A stretch of 64,000 nt of DNA from Mytilisepta virgata (GCA_028015205.1 CM051518.1:51818372-51882371), one strand, 5' to 3'; shown: positions 23,903 to 37,253, numbered from the stretch's first letter. The notes: generated by a model not told the origin, from the sequence alone. Numbers and translations: made by a program.

Positions 23903-24257
23903 TATGAATGATGATATCTATGCTACTTGTTCTTTAACATGTTTTGAAACTGCTTACATTAGACGCTGCACATTAGACCGGAAATATAATGACATGACTA
24001 AAAGGGAATCGCATCGGATAGTTCCGGAACTTATTAATTTGTCTAATTGCTTATTGTTTCAAACAGTAATCGATGTAAAAGGGTAAAATTTTCAGTATAC
24101 CCTATCAAGTATATATACCCTTATATAAGTTTGACTTGTAGCTTTCTTCGGTTATACGTTTATTAGGTGAACAAAAAAAAAGGTCTTTAGATTTAGTAGT
24201 ATAGACAGATACCTTATTCATACCATGCTTAAGTTGATTTACATTTAGTCGCGCTGT

Positions 24258-24396
24258 ACAAGATAGACAATAATCTCGGAAAGAGTTCCATATGGCACCC
24301 CAGCTGTGTATATCTTAGACGGAATAAGCGTATAGATGTACTTCTAATTATAAGGGTGCCAAATGGAACTCTTGCCATAATCTATTGTCTTTCACA
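24258..24396. mobile_element. Short hairpin MITE
   Basis: AGATAGACAATAATCTCGGA through AGAGTTCCATATGGCACC is the imperfect complement of GGGTGCCAAATGGAACTCTT through ATCTATTGTCTTT. Arms of about 36 bases enclose about 60 bases. No coding frame. Confidence 0.75.
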
Positions 24397-26339
24397 TGAT
24401 TCGGTGAAGTGAAAGAACATTACGTGAAGCTGCTTGTTCTTCATTTTACAACACACGATTTAACTGGGCAGTCAGTTTGTAAAGGAACATCCCATTAATA
24501 GATGATTTAAAAAAATGGACACGGGGGAAAATGTCATGGAGACAGTATGATCCATTTCCGGAATGAGTTTACCAAAAGTAGACATCTGGGGGTGGCCACA
24601 CGATCTTCAATGCTGAAATTGGCGACACCGTTTCTACTTTTACAAAAATAACTTTTCATATAATGAATAATAAATTACTGGAGGAACCATTTCAGCTATC
24701 GTTCCAAAAATAGCCTGTCATGATTCTTGAACACCTAGCTGATCGTGCAAAATCTATTGTTGTGCGTCTGATTCTATTCCGATTAATGAATGTATACGTG
24801 ATTTTGATTCGTTTCTTACATTGTACTACAGTTCAGAATTATTGTCGACAATGACGTCAAGGCAATAACGGAAATCTTATTGTGTTCAATTGATTTCTGT
24901 TGAATTATTACCCAAGTTCATCATAAATAGCAGATTATATAGTACCATAATGCCTTTTAACTTCACTTTATAGATTGTACTATTTTCGGGAAACCAGTTT
25001 GCTCCAGTACAGCGAAATGTTTTTAATATTTTTGTGTGTCTGATTATTTAATTGGTAACAAAAGTGTTCGCGACCATTGTACGATTTATGGGAACAATGT
25101 AAAATTATACTGTTGGGGTGTATTTTTATCCTTTACCCCACTTTTAGCGAGTTTGGTTATAAAGAATGATTTTATTGGCAGCAGAATCCTGAGTATCCCA
25201 GGAGAATTGTCCAACCTTTGGAAAGAAAAATGGCTAATTAAATCTACATAAATTTAAATATTCACTTCAGATGACAATATCAAATGCATGTCGTAATTTT
25301 ACATTCATTAAGCTATTTGAATTTATTTTTTTACACTAGTATGAAGACATATAAATAAAATAAATTGTTCGCGCTATTGTAATGCACTCTCTCCGCGCTA
25401 ATATGTAATACCTTAATCCGCGCTTTTGTATTGCGCCCTTCTCAACTATACATTATTGTATTGGTTGACTTATCTGATAAATCATTCAATTCACACGTAG
25501 ATTATATATATAAAAAAATAATTAACATATAACCACAATATGAATGTATTTAACTTGTTAGTCGATATATTTATTCGTTTCGAATAGTATGATAAAAAAC
25601 AGATCAAATTTTTTGCAGCTTGTTCACATGGCATGCTGTTTCGCTCTTGCTGTTCAATTACATAATGACAGAAACTGCTGTTTTATCGTGCAAAAAAACC
25701 TAAATGGCATAGTAATTACATAACAATAAATTGACATATGTATACTTCATTGGTAGCTATAAAAAAATATGAGTTTTACTTGTACATTCTTTACTCAGAT
25801 TCTACTAAATATTTATAAAAATACTACATAATTCGGCAAAACACTATTCTTTTGATGAACCGACAATATAAATGTTATTTTTAAACAGAAACACTTGTGG
25901 TTTGCTTATCAAGTCTATATTATTTTATCAAACATGAAATATTTCATGTGTATTTGATACATAACTAGGAATATCTATACAGCTGGTACAGGAACGATGT
26001 TTGATTAGCTATCTACATAGTAAATAAAAAAAAGTTTAATATCCGGTGGCCATGGTTTTTATACGCCAGATGGCGCAGCATCAACGCAATAATTAAAATC
26101 ATTTATCAAACGATCAAATAGAAAACTAAAAGCAATATATAACAGTTATTGAATGCTAATTTATATGACAGCTGTAAACATTGAGTTCAAATTTAAACTT
26201 TTGTTTATAAATATTTCCAGAGTAATATTATACCAAAGAAAAACATATGATAAGTAAAAATAAGCATTTAATCCGATTGTATAAATTATTACGTCTCATT
26301 TCTGCTGATTATGAAAACCGGTTCAATTTGGTATATCTG

Positions 26340-26422
26340 TTTTTAAAATTTTTTCTCATTTTTTATTTATTTATTTTCTTTTTATTTTTTTTATTTTATT
26401 TTATTTTTTTTTTGTCTTGTAG
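26340..26422 (+). repeat. Long T-rich low-complexity tract
   Basis: An almost pure T/A tract with runs such as TTTATTTATTTATTTTC, ending TTTTTTTTTGTCTTGTAG. It resembles a splice acceptor on the plus strand, but no downstream exon with a recognised product follows. More likely a decayed poly(A/T) tail. Confidence 0.5.
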
Positions 26423-27782
26423 ACGGATCGGGGAACACATCGTTTTTATATATTGTACATATGTATGATGCTCTTGTCGTTGTCACCAGATTAGGAATTC
26501 TTAGCAATAATTCTTTACATAACTTGGACCCAGGATCGCATCCATATGTACGTAATCTGCACATTATGACAAAAAATGGTATTTTTATCTTTGTAAAGTT
26601 TGTTGTAAACTGTTTAACAGTAAACCTTTACCACAGATACACTATGTATAATAGAATTGTTGCATATCAGTTGAGATTGTTTAGTTTGTTTGTGTGTAAA
26701 TATATCAAAAGTCTGAATTTAAGTATATAAATAATACATGTAATATGCAACAAGTTTTTTTTTCGGCGTGTGATTTTAAAAACTGGAATCAGTTTTAGTT
26801 TGAGGTGCAATGGAATCGCCATTTAATTAATGCAAACATGTTCAACATGTAACATGTAACATTTCTCGAGTGAGAAAAAAATTCTGATCAAGATTTTCTT
26901 CGACAATTGATCGATGAACACTAGTTTGCAGCTGAAAAAAGTGTGTAATTATTAACACAATCTTGTGTTATTTCACTGGAATAATGTGTGAAGAATAAAC
27001 AATTTACATAGTTCTTAGTCTTCACGGGTTGTGATCAGTTTATATGATTGATTCCATTATACAACGGCTGTTTGAATACAACCAGATTAATCAGACTATG
27101 AAGGAAAATAAACTAGAAAAAAATAGTTCCTGTTTTTTGGAATTGATGAAATCAATCGATTTTCAACGTGGAAATTGATTTTATGGCTGTAATTTCTCTA
27201 AAGTCCGTGTGAAACTTACAAAGTTTCCAGCGTGTTAAATTGTCACCAGTTAATCAATAATTTCACACATAAAATGTTTATATTATATAGTGCGTTTATT
27301 TTATGAGTTATATACGTCAATTTATTCTCAATTAAGTATCGATACATTTATCCCTCGTACATGTCTTAAGAAAAAAATCATTCTTTCCCTTTTTGTTAGT
27401 ACAATAAAAAAAAGATACTTGAGCTACTGGTTGCATATATAATGTTTTGTTTTCACTTATCATACATTATACACAGTGCGTGTAAATACAACAATAAGTT
27501 AATAATCAGGAGATGAACACTCAAGATGTATGTTAGATATCAACATTTTTATAACGTACATCATGTCTACATACATTTTCTATTTATAATTGTAATATTA
27601 TAGTAATTTAGTAATTTCGAAATAAAATTATGTAAAGCATTAATTTCCTGATTTAATATAACCGTTCATTAAAATCAATCTTCCTCATTTTTCAAATAAA
27701 TTTATAATTACAGGCCGTAACGATGAAAAAATATACTATATATTAAGATCATATGAAAAAAGTATTAAATAAAAATATTTAC

Positions 27783-27994
27783 CTGATAAACATTTCTACT
27801 CCTGTTGATTCTATGCATCTTTTAATCCCTTTCCATGACTTTTTCAATTTAAATACTTGTCTAGCATCTAAAGGTAATCTTGGGTCTGTAGGGGCTGGCG
27901 GAGGAGGCTCGGGTATAGAACCATCCGCCATTACCTCAACAGTTACAACCGGCCTCGACTTCAGTTCTTTTTGTTGTGAACACTGACAGCCCAT
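27783..27994 (-). CDS. Globin A exon 1: acyl anchor, proline spacer, helices A-B
   Basis: The minus-strand exon encodes residues 1-70 plus two bases of residue 71. It begins MGCQCSQQKELKSRP, where Gly2 and Cys3/Cys5 form a predicted N-myristoylation and S-palmitoylation motif. A linker with PEPPPPAP follows, then helix A (LDARQVFKLKKSWKGIKR) and helix B (STGVEMFI). The exon ends ATCAG|GTAAAT at intron position B12.2. An in-frame ATG lies two codons upstream (28000); I choose the one at 27994 because its context is better (A at -3, G at +4) and only this start leaves glycine at position 2. The plus-strand frame across this exon is a shadow. Confidence 0.92.
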
Positions 27995-29984
27995 TATCAT
28001 ATTCTCGTAGTCGGTCGATAATCCAAGATGCGTTCCTAATCAATCAGATTGACATTCTTTAATTATTTGAAATTATTCAGTCATATCTTAGTTTAATTAT
28101 AAAACCATACTGTGAAATCTAAAATTAAACGATGATCATAATAATAGTATTTTACGTGATTTATTGAAACATTGGTTAACATTCATTAAAACTGTTGATC
28201 ATAGGGGATATTTTTATTTCTAAAACTTAAAAGGAAATAATTTAAACAAATAAAAATGTGATACCTAATTGAATAAATTTAATCTTTTTATGATCAATGA
28301 TTAGTAATATTTGAACAATATACATATTACACAATACAACAAAGACCCAATGTAACATCATGTAACCATGGATATTTTTTCGTATTAGGCCGTTTGATTT
28401 GAAAAGAAAATAAACATTAACTGTTCAATGGATAACGTGTAATAACAAGATGCATTATTTTATTTGGTTGTGCTTAAGCAAGGATTTAAATCCTTGGTTT
28501 TAGTAATGATAATAAGGTATTATGGAATTATTTTTTTTCTTTCTTTCTGGCTGACACAGAAAATCTGTTTTATTGTAGCAATGATTTTCACAGGATTTTA
28601 GCGGAGCTAGTTTGGTATATTTTGTCAGCTAATTTTTATCAAGCTACTGCCAACACCGAAAGCGTAAATTTTTAAAGTCCGTGAAAAATGGAAGTTCCGT
28701 TTCCGGTTTCCGGTTTCCGGTTTGCCTGTTTACTGTAAATGTTACATGCTATAAGGCTATTGCTGACGTTTCAATGTAAAAACTTCAAGGATCAAAGGTG
28801 GATACATTTTCACATTTTCAGTAAGAAAATGTGATTTGTTATTAGTAACTTTTAATATGTGAATATAATATGGCAGTGATAATAATAAATGAAAATTCAA
28901 ACAAGCATTATATGTCACGTTTTGATTTATAAGCAAAATGTCAAGATATTATATACTTGTAGTTGCCTTACCCAAATCATTGTTAAATTACAATGCATAC
29001 TTTTATAAATAGAGCAATTTTTAACAAGATAAAACATAAAACTTCCTCATTTTTGTTTCATTTTACTACATTTGTTCCAGTTTAGTCAATTTAAAAAAAA
29101 AATCAAATCCTGTCTATTCTCGAGAAGAATATATCATCTGTGACATGTACACTTATCGAATTCTGTTTCAGAGTTATTCATCTCAAGCACTTAATGTAAT
29201 ATTCTTTATTACGTCGATTTTTTTTAGAAATAAAATATATACAATTATACATTTTGCTGTAATGAATGTAAGAATCGCGGTAAATAGATCAGAATTTCGT
29301 ACATCACGTTCAGGATAGCTTCTTCACAACTTATTCATAACCTGACTATTAGTCCAGCTTCTTTCAAATAATTTAAAGTAGGTGCATAGGTGATGCTAGA
29401 CGATAGACTGTAATAATTGTCATACTTAACTATGAAAAAAAATGCCTACAGGTTTCTTCAAAATTAAGAGTAGATAAATGTACTCGCACTAGTAATTTAT
29501 ATGATTCTTAATCCAGGACATGACTATTTTTCAATTAAAATTTGTAAAATGCAAGTATAACTAAGACTTTTTCAACAAGAAATCAGTTTGTGGATTGGTA
29601 ATTTTTTGGAGTATCTCGTCAATCTTTCTTCGTATCTTTCATTAAAGGTTTTAGATTTGTTCTTTTCTGTCATTCTAAACTGTTTTACAGCCTTTTTTAT
29701 TAGGCCTACTGTTTCACTTTCAACATATTGGACTCCGAGCATTATTGATTTGGATAAAATTGTACATCGAGGTCATTGATTACTTTTTTTTATCAATTTC
29801 TTTTTTGTACTATAATGATTATTGTAGTAGCCCCTTTTTTCTACAGGACGTAATAATCGACCGTTTGAACTCAGATTCCAATCAAACATGTATACAATTA
29901 ATCTGTGGTGTATCTTGGAATAAAGATAAAGGACATTTGAAATGATAATGTCAGAACAGGGGCTTCTTAACCAGGTTTTTTATC
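27995..29984. other. Upstream region of globin A, promoter not resolved
   Basis: The 5' untranslated region and promoter of globin A should lie here, reading leftward. I see no clear TATA box or initiator that stands out from the AT-rich background. A GTTTCCG heptamer is repeated four times at about 28697-28722. A 63-codon frame at 29588-29779 (+) has no domain. Confidence 0.4.
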
Positions 29985-30420
29985 AAGGATAAGTTGATGT
30001 CATCACTTAGGGAATTTTACGATCGTCATCACGAATTGATTGACCGTTACAGTGTTCGAATATCTAAGATGACGTTGGACCTGTTCCCACTGTCGTAACA
30101 TTTCATCTACCTGCACCGATTTGTGACTACCACCGGATTGACTTTGTTGAACTTTACGACGGGTGCCGTATACGGAGCAGGGACTGTTTACCCTCCCGGA
30201 ACACCTGAGTTCACACCTGATTTTTATAGGAGTTTGTGTTGTTCATTGTTTTTTTTTTTTTAGTTTTCAGTGTTTATTTGTTGTGCTTGTGGTTGTTCAT
30301 TTGTCTTCCCGGGTTTGTCTGTCTAATTGATTTTGTTTTTTGGTTTGCTCCTTAGGTATATTTGTCCTTTTTGTTTGATTTTCTAAAGCGCCTAAAAACA
30401 ACATCTTTTTATTATGTTCG
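29985..30420 (+). pseudogene. Retroelement 3' end with reverse transcriptase C-terminal scrap
   Basis: At about 30010 the frame reads EFYDRHHELIDRYSVRIS, matching the FYGRHHDL block of the reverse transcriptase C-terminus seen at 7128-7560. The element's characteristic 3' part follows: CACCGGATTGACTTTGTTGA, GGTGCCGTATACGGAGCAGG, CCCTCCCGGAACACC and a T-rich tail near 30250. It is 5'-truncated and dead. This is the best-preserved 3' tail in the window and the reference for the other copies. Confidence 0.75.
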
Positions 30421-30539
30421 CCCATTATTAGTTATTAGTTAGAAATTGTAGTTATTTTTGGCGAGAAAAAAGAAAGATCAAATTGTGACACTTTAACACA
30501 AACTTCTGACTTGTCTATCAAGTAGGGTGTAGTCTGTGC

Positions 30540-31560
30540 GGGATGCTTTCCTTCAGGGCAATGCTAGAAAGTGGACTTTAAAAGAAATGGATCCAGAAGA
30601 TGCTCTTTCGATGTAGGGGAAGGTTTTTATACAAATGCGGATTAAAAATCGTTAAATATCTGGGAATTATAAAAATGGCCCCTGCCTCTAAAGACTCTAA
30701 TGTTGCCGAAAGTTTGGGCTATATGACAAATAAGTCATTTTTTTCGGCCGAAAAAGTCCCTAATACTGTTGTACTGTAACAATTAACATTTTGAAATAAC
30801 AGGTGCGGCAACCCAACTTCTATAATGATGTAACTATAATGACACGAGCTGCTTGATAATCATAATACCATTTTAAATTCCTGTCCTCATTCAGCTATTA
30901 CAATAGACAAATAAATGCTTTCGATTAGGACTATGCTAGAAAATGGACTCCAAAAGAAATGGATCAAGGAGATGCTCTTTCGGTTTGGGTGAAAGCGTTG
31001 TTTCAAATCCGGATTAAAATAAGTCCATAGTGGGTAACGTGTTTGGAGAATGCCACACTCCTTGCACTCTAAAGGCCCCTTCTGTAGTTTCAGAAGAAGA
31101 GTAGGCTAATGGCCGCTACAGGAAGCTAACTTATTCGAACCTACCCAATCATTTACCCATTAACAGTGGCAGTCAAAATTAGCTCCCCTCGATGTCCCGT
31201 CCATTCCTATTTGAATTGTGTATGATAAATTATTGAACTGGTTCTCGTCCTAGCTGAAGAAGCATGAAATATTTGAAACTGAACTTATGCAAACAAAAAA
31301 AAAAAAAAAACAATAAAATGCGTTAAGGTTGTGTGAGTAATAAAAACTGCTTTGGTCTCAAAGACCCTAAATTCGTCGAAAGCTTGACGCCTTTTCGACA
31401 CATATGTCATTGTGTCCGCCTAAAAAGTCCCTAATAATATGGTTCTTATCTGTAATAATTATCATTTTGAGATATAAGTGCGGAATCCAAATGATAAAAT
31501 AACACGAGATGACAGGATAATCACAAGACTGTTTTGTTATCCTGTTCTATACTGGAGTTA
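30540..31560. repeat. Degenerate long tandem or dispersed repeat, two units
   Basis: GCTAGAAAGTGGACTTTAAA (30564) recurs as GCTAGAAAATGGACTCCAAA (30938), both followed by GAAATGGATC and GATGCTCTTTCG. The second half (TAAAGACTCTAATGTTGCCG, AAAAAGTCCCTAATACTG) recurs at about 31355-31440 (CAAAGACCCTAAATTCGTCG, AAAAAGTCCCTAATAATA). Unit two is stretched by an insertion that includes a poly-A run at about 31295-31310. No coding frame. Confidence 0.7.
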
Positions 31561-34500
31561 AAACTACAGAGGAATCCATTAAATCGGTAATACTTTTCCG
31601 TTTCATCTAACTAAACTGAATAAATCTCTTTCTAAACTTTCATCTATACTTAGCTATCAAACAGGGCCTTCATAATTTCTGTGATACCAGTAGCTTCAAT
31701 CATATTTGGATTCTTAAAACTCTATAAAAAGTTATAACTAATTTATCTTAAGCAAACTCTTTGGCAACTTGTTACAGTATTTAAACAGTTTACTTCGCTA
31801 CCTCCTGCACTAATACAGCTGGCATTCCCAACCAAAATGTCTATTAAAACAACTAGTGTAACAGTGCTTTTTAAAGAATAATGGAACAAACAGGTATTTT
31901 TATATATTCATATTAATTGGACTTCATTCAAAGTCTACTAAGTGGAAACAAAAAGAAACACGCCCAATCCTTCAATTGCACTTTCAGTTATATGGAGGAC
32001 CCTTTGTCGATAAATGACAATATTTCTTAAAGTTTATGTATCACTTTAATTTGGAATAAAGAATGCCACGGACATACCAAAGTTCAGGTCTCATTTGAAT
32101 TTATTTTTTTTCAAATTGGCAACGAAGGACATTTGAAGACAAACAATGACAACACTGTACGATAAATGTACATGTAACGAGTATAACTTTCCAATTAATA
32201 ATTTCCTTTTCTTTGTGGCAGTATACCAGTATACCCTTCTTCTAGCATCTAGATTTCTAAGCTTAGGTGTGTTCAATTTAAAAGATCAAAATAGCAATTG
32301 TATGCACATTAAGCCAGTTTATATAGGCATTCAATGTAATGCGAAAAGAAAATTCCAGGGGAAATTTCTATCCTCTATTTATGCTTCACACAACCCAAGA
32401 TCTACTAAGTAAAATTCTTTTGTTCTTAATTACCTTTATCTCATTTATCAAACATATATTTTTAAACTAAAGTACTTTTAAATGTCTTCAAAGTTGGATA
32501 AATGGGAATGAACCGATTTATCAAATGGAAATTGTAAAACGAGTACAGCAGACAAAACAATAACAACTGAGGAGAGAGACATCCTCGGGAAGTAAGATTG
32601 TACCAGCAGCGATATCTCCTCAGTGGTAGTAAAATCAACTCGGATACCTACGCTGTACATTACTTGGGTAGAATGCCAGAAAAACTTAACACTCGTCAAG
32701 TCAAATTTTTACCTTATGATTGAAGAAAATCCATTGCTCATTTATTTTCATCCGAAGTTAATTTGGAAATCAACCCCCTGTATGAAGTTTTAATATTAAA
32801 TATGGTAAAAACGGGAAATGAGTTTATGTATGTGGGGAACACAAAATCGATAGTATAACTATAATAATCAAATGGCAGTTCCGGTTCTTCATATTTAATA
32901 TCAGCCAAAATCTCACAACTTACAGCAGCCCTAGGCAATCAAATCTAGAAAACTTACCATTTACTGTTAATCTATATGCTCCTCACTTTAAAATATGCAA
33001 GGGTTCATCCATAACTGGTTAATTTACCAGTTACAATTCACTTAATCGCGCATCACTTTGATATATGCTGAATTTCACCAATAAATCATGCAAAAACTGT
33101 CATAAATATGTGTTTACCCGAAAAATAGAACATTAGCTTTAAAGCACTATTAAAATCATTGAAAGAACGTATATCTACAAAAATGGTCGCATTTATACAC
33201 AATTCAATTCATACACATTTTTAATGAAGATTGAAGGATGCTGTCCCGAGATATTTTCTCATGAACGAGATATCCACACCCAACCATATGCAAATACATA
33301 TATAACAAGTAACAAGTGTTGGGATCATGCTAACAAAAAAATCACCTAAACACTTTGGTTGAACCTATGACCCTACATAATTGAACGTGAACCTCAGCAC
33401 CTCACCATGTGGTTTTTAATCGTAACAGAAAGTGTCATTCAGATTAGCAGTATTCTTTTGAACTTTTCATGGCAACGGAAATTTCAAGATCTTACTGTAC
33501 CTGTCAGTATGTACATAACCACACATTGTTTTTTTTTTTTTTAAATAAATTTTTTCCCCGTGTCCATGGAAATGTTAACCACATAAACATTTGAGTTTAA
33601 AATTTATATCATTGGCATTCCGTTAAACTCATTAAGTTTCATGAAAATTAAGTAACTTTGTCTACTTTCCATGCCAATAGCAACTATTTTGAAAATTCTG
33701 AAACCCAAATTTACCTTTAAATATGGCAACTTCACATGAAGTTTCATTAAGTTTGGAATGAGCATCTCTTGGAAACCGTCGGATAGGTTTACAACTAACT
33801 GGGGAAAAACGCAATATAAAAGCGATGCAAAAACAGCCAATCTCACAACCTTTGGTTTCAGTGTGAACCAATTGAAATCAGAAATGACAGATTGGGATAA
33901 CATAGAAAACCTTTCTGTTTTATCTCTATTTTATATTAATATTGTAAATATGTTGTGATCATAGATTGAACTAAAAAGTTCTTCCGTAAAATATGAAAAA
34001 CGTGACCAAATGAATATCATTTTTACAATTTAACAAGCAATATTTATTATATGTATTTTAATTAAGGAAACCAATCAGGAAGAGTATTACGTGTATTTAA
34101 AACAGGACGGATATTGTATAATCTTAGTCATGTTGACTTCTGAATAATAGCCTTGGTGTATTATAGTGGTTTTTTTACATGAATTTTTATATAAGCTCAC
34201 TTTCTACAGTTCTGTGCTGTAGTTAATAAAATTGGAAGATGGGTTTGAAAATAAATCACCTGATGTATGTGTGTATAACAATGCTGAAATAATTGTTCTA
34301 TAGATCCTGTCCAATATTTAGGGATAAATGTTAAATTCAGTAAAATGGGGTTCGAGGAAATGAGAATTATTCCTATGCTCTCATTTTGGTACCCACGAAC
34401 GTTACGAATGTATAACAAAGTCATAAAAACACCAAGTTGCACTTAGATATGGAATAAATATATATGATCACCCCTATCCATATTAAGCCATAAATGACAC

Positions 34501-35180
34501 ATAATTACATTCTTAAATATATTACGGTTCCATTTATAGCTATAAAAAGTTTGTGTTCTTATAACGTAATTATGGGTGTTTATGAATTTTCTAAAGCTTA
34601 GACATAATTTGAATTGCAATCAGAATGTTCAAGTAACCGTTGTTGTTCTTATACAAGTTACATGTTTTTTGTTTGTTTGATATATTTTCTTTTAGAAATA
34701 AATGGTAGCTTTAGATTTAATAAATTAAGTCTCCTCAACAAGAAGCGATGACAAAATCGACCAAGTCCAAAATATTCAAAATCATTGAATAAATTATGAA
34801 ATTTTTCCTAGATAAGAGATGAACATCTTCAATATTTAATGAATCAGGTTCAAAGTATGAGTGGTGAAATGTTTACAAGTAAAAATGTTTGCGTTCAGAT
34901 TTCACAAATTTAGTGGATACCTCAACATGATGCAATAACAAAATGTGATAAAGACAAACTGTGGACAAAATAACTGGCAAAATATGGGGTTCAAATCTCC
35001 TATTTACATCCTATCAATGTGCTAAATTTCAATACTAATTCATGAAGACTACATGTACTTGAACTGCAGATAACCCAAATACCCATCACATTATTGACAA
35101 AATAATAAGTCCAAAACATGAAGAATGGGAAACCGATCTCTTAAAATTCTGCATATTTTTTTTATAATTGACAACACCAT
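31561..35180. other. Intergenic DNA with unassigned repeat-like stretches
   Basis: I see no supported gene. A minus-strand frame at 32738-32938 and one at 33604-33903 are open but lack domains; the second covers text (ATGGCAACTTCACATGAAGT) that looks like a dispersed repeat rather than coding sequence. A T-run at about 33530-33542 may be an old retroposon tail. Confidence 0.4.
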
Positions 35181-35194
35181 TAGGAACATAATAC

Positions 35195-35345
35195 TGAACA
35201 TAAAGACACTTACATGCGAGTTACAACTAACGCTTGATTTGCCGGTCAAACTAGAACATTCATGAAAATCGGCTCTGGTATAAGATACTCCGGAAGGGTA
35301 AGCATAAACTGCTCTGAACGCACCACCTGTCGCAATGTAGAATAA
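35195..35345 (-). pseudogene. Diverged retroelement 3' tail
   Basis: On the minus strand the text GGTGGTGCGTTCAGAGCAGT and TATGCTTACCCTTCCGGAGT matches, with divergence, the GGTGCCGTATACGGAGCAGG and CCCTCCCGGAACACC of the copy at 30160-30205. No reading frame remains. Confidence 0.5.
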
Positions 35346-35629
35346 TTAAACATTACAGACTAAAATATCACATGATTATTATGTGTCGCTTGTCTCTAAC
35401 AACGGGTTGTAATCTGAATTGGAATTAAATACATTTTAGCTACTAACAGCTGTTTTATATCTGAAAAATGTCCATTAAAAAGATTAATGACTGTAAGCAA
35501 CATATGTAAGTCCTATGGGTAAAATTATACATATTACCTTTAATGAATCAATTTAGAACTTTGTTTTGAAACGACGAGTAGTTATTATTTGCAAATTTTT
35601 TTAAATTTTAATAAAAAAAAATCTGCGCC

Positions 35630-36940
35630 CAAGTTTCGTGATTAAGTCTATTTCTCAACAACTGTATTAACTAGAGTCACCATATTTGGTCTATAGATAG
35701 TTCCTGGTGGGTACATACCAGTCTGATACCTGTCTCCGGACCTGGACCTCAATTTCATGCTTTATTGACTTTCGTCACATTTTCGCGATTAACTTGATTT
35801 CTCAGCAACTTTAAAACCTAGACCCACAATGTGTCACTCTGACACCTGTCTCTTGGCCTTGACCTCAATTTCATGGTTGAGTGACTTGCGTCACATTTTC
35901 GTGATTAATTCTAATTTTATCAACTATAATACCCAGACCCATTATGTGTGGTCAACAGATACTAGTAGTTCTTGGTGGGTATATGCCATTTTGACACTAT
36001 CAACCTACCTTGACCTCAATTTTATGCTTCAGTGACTTGTGTTTTATTTTTTAAATACATTTCTCAGCAACTACATGTATAATACCAAATCGCATTATTT
36101 TTGGTCTATAGATAGTTCTTGTTGGGTTCATCCCAGTCAAACACCTGTCACCCGACCTTGACCTGAATTTATTATTATTGGGTCCATTTCCCAGCATTTG
36201 TAATACCAAGATAGTTCTTGTTGGGCATATGCCAGTCTGACACCTACCTTGGCCTGAATTTCATGCTTGAGTGACTTGCAATATATTTTCGCGATAAAGT
36301 CTATTTCTCAGCACCTTTACTAACCAGACCAATGGTATTTGGTTCGATAGAAGTTCTTTGTTGGTATATACCAGGCTGACACCTGTCACCTGACTTTACC
36401 TCAATTTCATGCTTGTGTGACTTGTGTCACATTTTCTCGATTAAGTTCATTTCTCACCAACTGTCATGCGTAGACCAACAAAAATATTTGATCTATAGAT
36501 AGTTCTTTGTGGGCACATGCCTGTCTGAGATCTTGACCTGTTATTTCACATTTCAGTCATTTGTGTCACATCTTCATGATTCAGTTAATTTTCCTGTAGC
36601 TGCCATATCTATATCCACCATATATGGTCTGTAGATACTTAATGACAAGTATGTGTGAGTCTCACACCTTACCTTGACCTCAATTTCATTCTTGAGTGAC
36701 TCTTATCACATTTTCACAAAAATAATCCATTTGTCAACAAATGTTATATATAAACCCACCATTTTTTGTCTAAAGACACTTTTATTGGCGGGACATACCA
36801 GTCCGAGACCTGTCAGCTCACCTTGGGCACAGTTTTAGTCTTGGGTGACTTGCATCAGATTTTTCTGACAAATGTCAACTGGCCATAACTATTTTTAAAG
36901 CATTTTCTTATGAGTTAAAATGTCGGGTATCAGATAATCT
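35630..36940. repeat. Degenerate tandem repeat, about nine units of ~115-150 bp
   Basis: The word TTTCTCAGCAACT and variants recur at about 35650, 35801, 35914, 36061, 36188, 36305, 36451, 36590 and 36732. Between them lie GGTCTATAGATAGTTCTTG, CCAGTCTGACACCTGTC and GACCTCAATTTCATGCTTGA in conserved order. Units are well diverged, so the array is old. Frames through it are not genes. Confidence 0.85.
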
Positions 36941-37253
36941 TTATTTTTGTGTCCATGTGCGAACTAGTGCAAGACTTGTTTTTTTTTATCTTCAAATAGT
37001 TGTCCCCATTAAACGAAATCAATAGTCTGTGATAAACCCTTCCAAACAATACAGCCACTCACTTTTTATTACAATATTTTAACATACTCATAGCTTTATG
37101 TCTGTATAGCTGATTAGAACTCTTTTTTCTGTTTTACTGAGCTAAAAAAGGGTCAATGTCCTAGAGAGTTGTTCACATGTGTATGAAGGTCTCCTGCTCT
37201 TGCAGCCGACAACAAAAGAGTTTTAGTTTATATTAACTGGCTGACAAATAAAG

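Larger units (their letters stand above)
19326..27782 (-). other. Globin A intron 1 (8.46 kb)
   Basis: The intron opens GTAAAT at 27782 and ends TTTCAG at 19326. It contains a poly-C run (about 19729-19742), a 30-bp direct duplication (20051-20110), a tRNA-like SINE (21530-21640), a direct repeat pair around a TTAA-flanked MITE (23244-23900), a second hairpin MITE (24258-24396) and a long T-rich tract (26340-26422). Short reading frames scattered through it have no domain and are not annotated as genes. Confidence 0.75.
13706..27994 (-). other. Globin A gene span, complete three-exon globin X-like gene
   Basis: Three exons join in frame (212 + 232 + 147 coding bases) to give 196 residues. 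Residues 1-5 (MGCQC) form a predicted myristoylation and palmitoylation signal. Residues 28-35 are proline-rich. Helix A starts near residue 44 and includes the conserved Trp54. Phe83 and Phe86 are CD1 and CD4, His104 is distal E7 and His136 is proximal F8. The introns, 8.46 kb and 5.24 kb, sit at B12.2 and G7.0. Globin X of vertebrates is membrane-bound through the same kind of N-terminal double acylation and is thought to act in redox or lipid protection or signalling; that role is inferred here. The gene is transcribed toward globin C and in the same direction as globin B. A neuroglobin-like assignment is the main alternative; the acyl motif and long N-terminus favour globin X. Confidence 0.85.

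Noticed and set aside
27753..27986. 77-codon plus-strand frame
   Set aside because: It is antisense to globin A exon 1; the minus frame has correct splice sites, start context and globin residues.
33604..33903. 99-codon minus frame
   Set aside because: Overlaps other frames on both strands and covers dispersed-repeat-like text; no domain.
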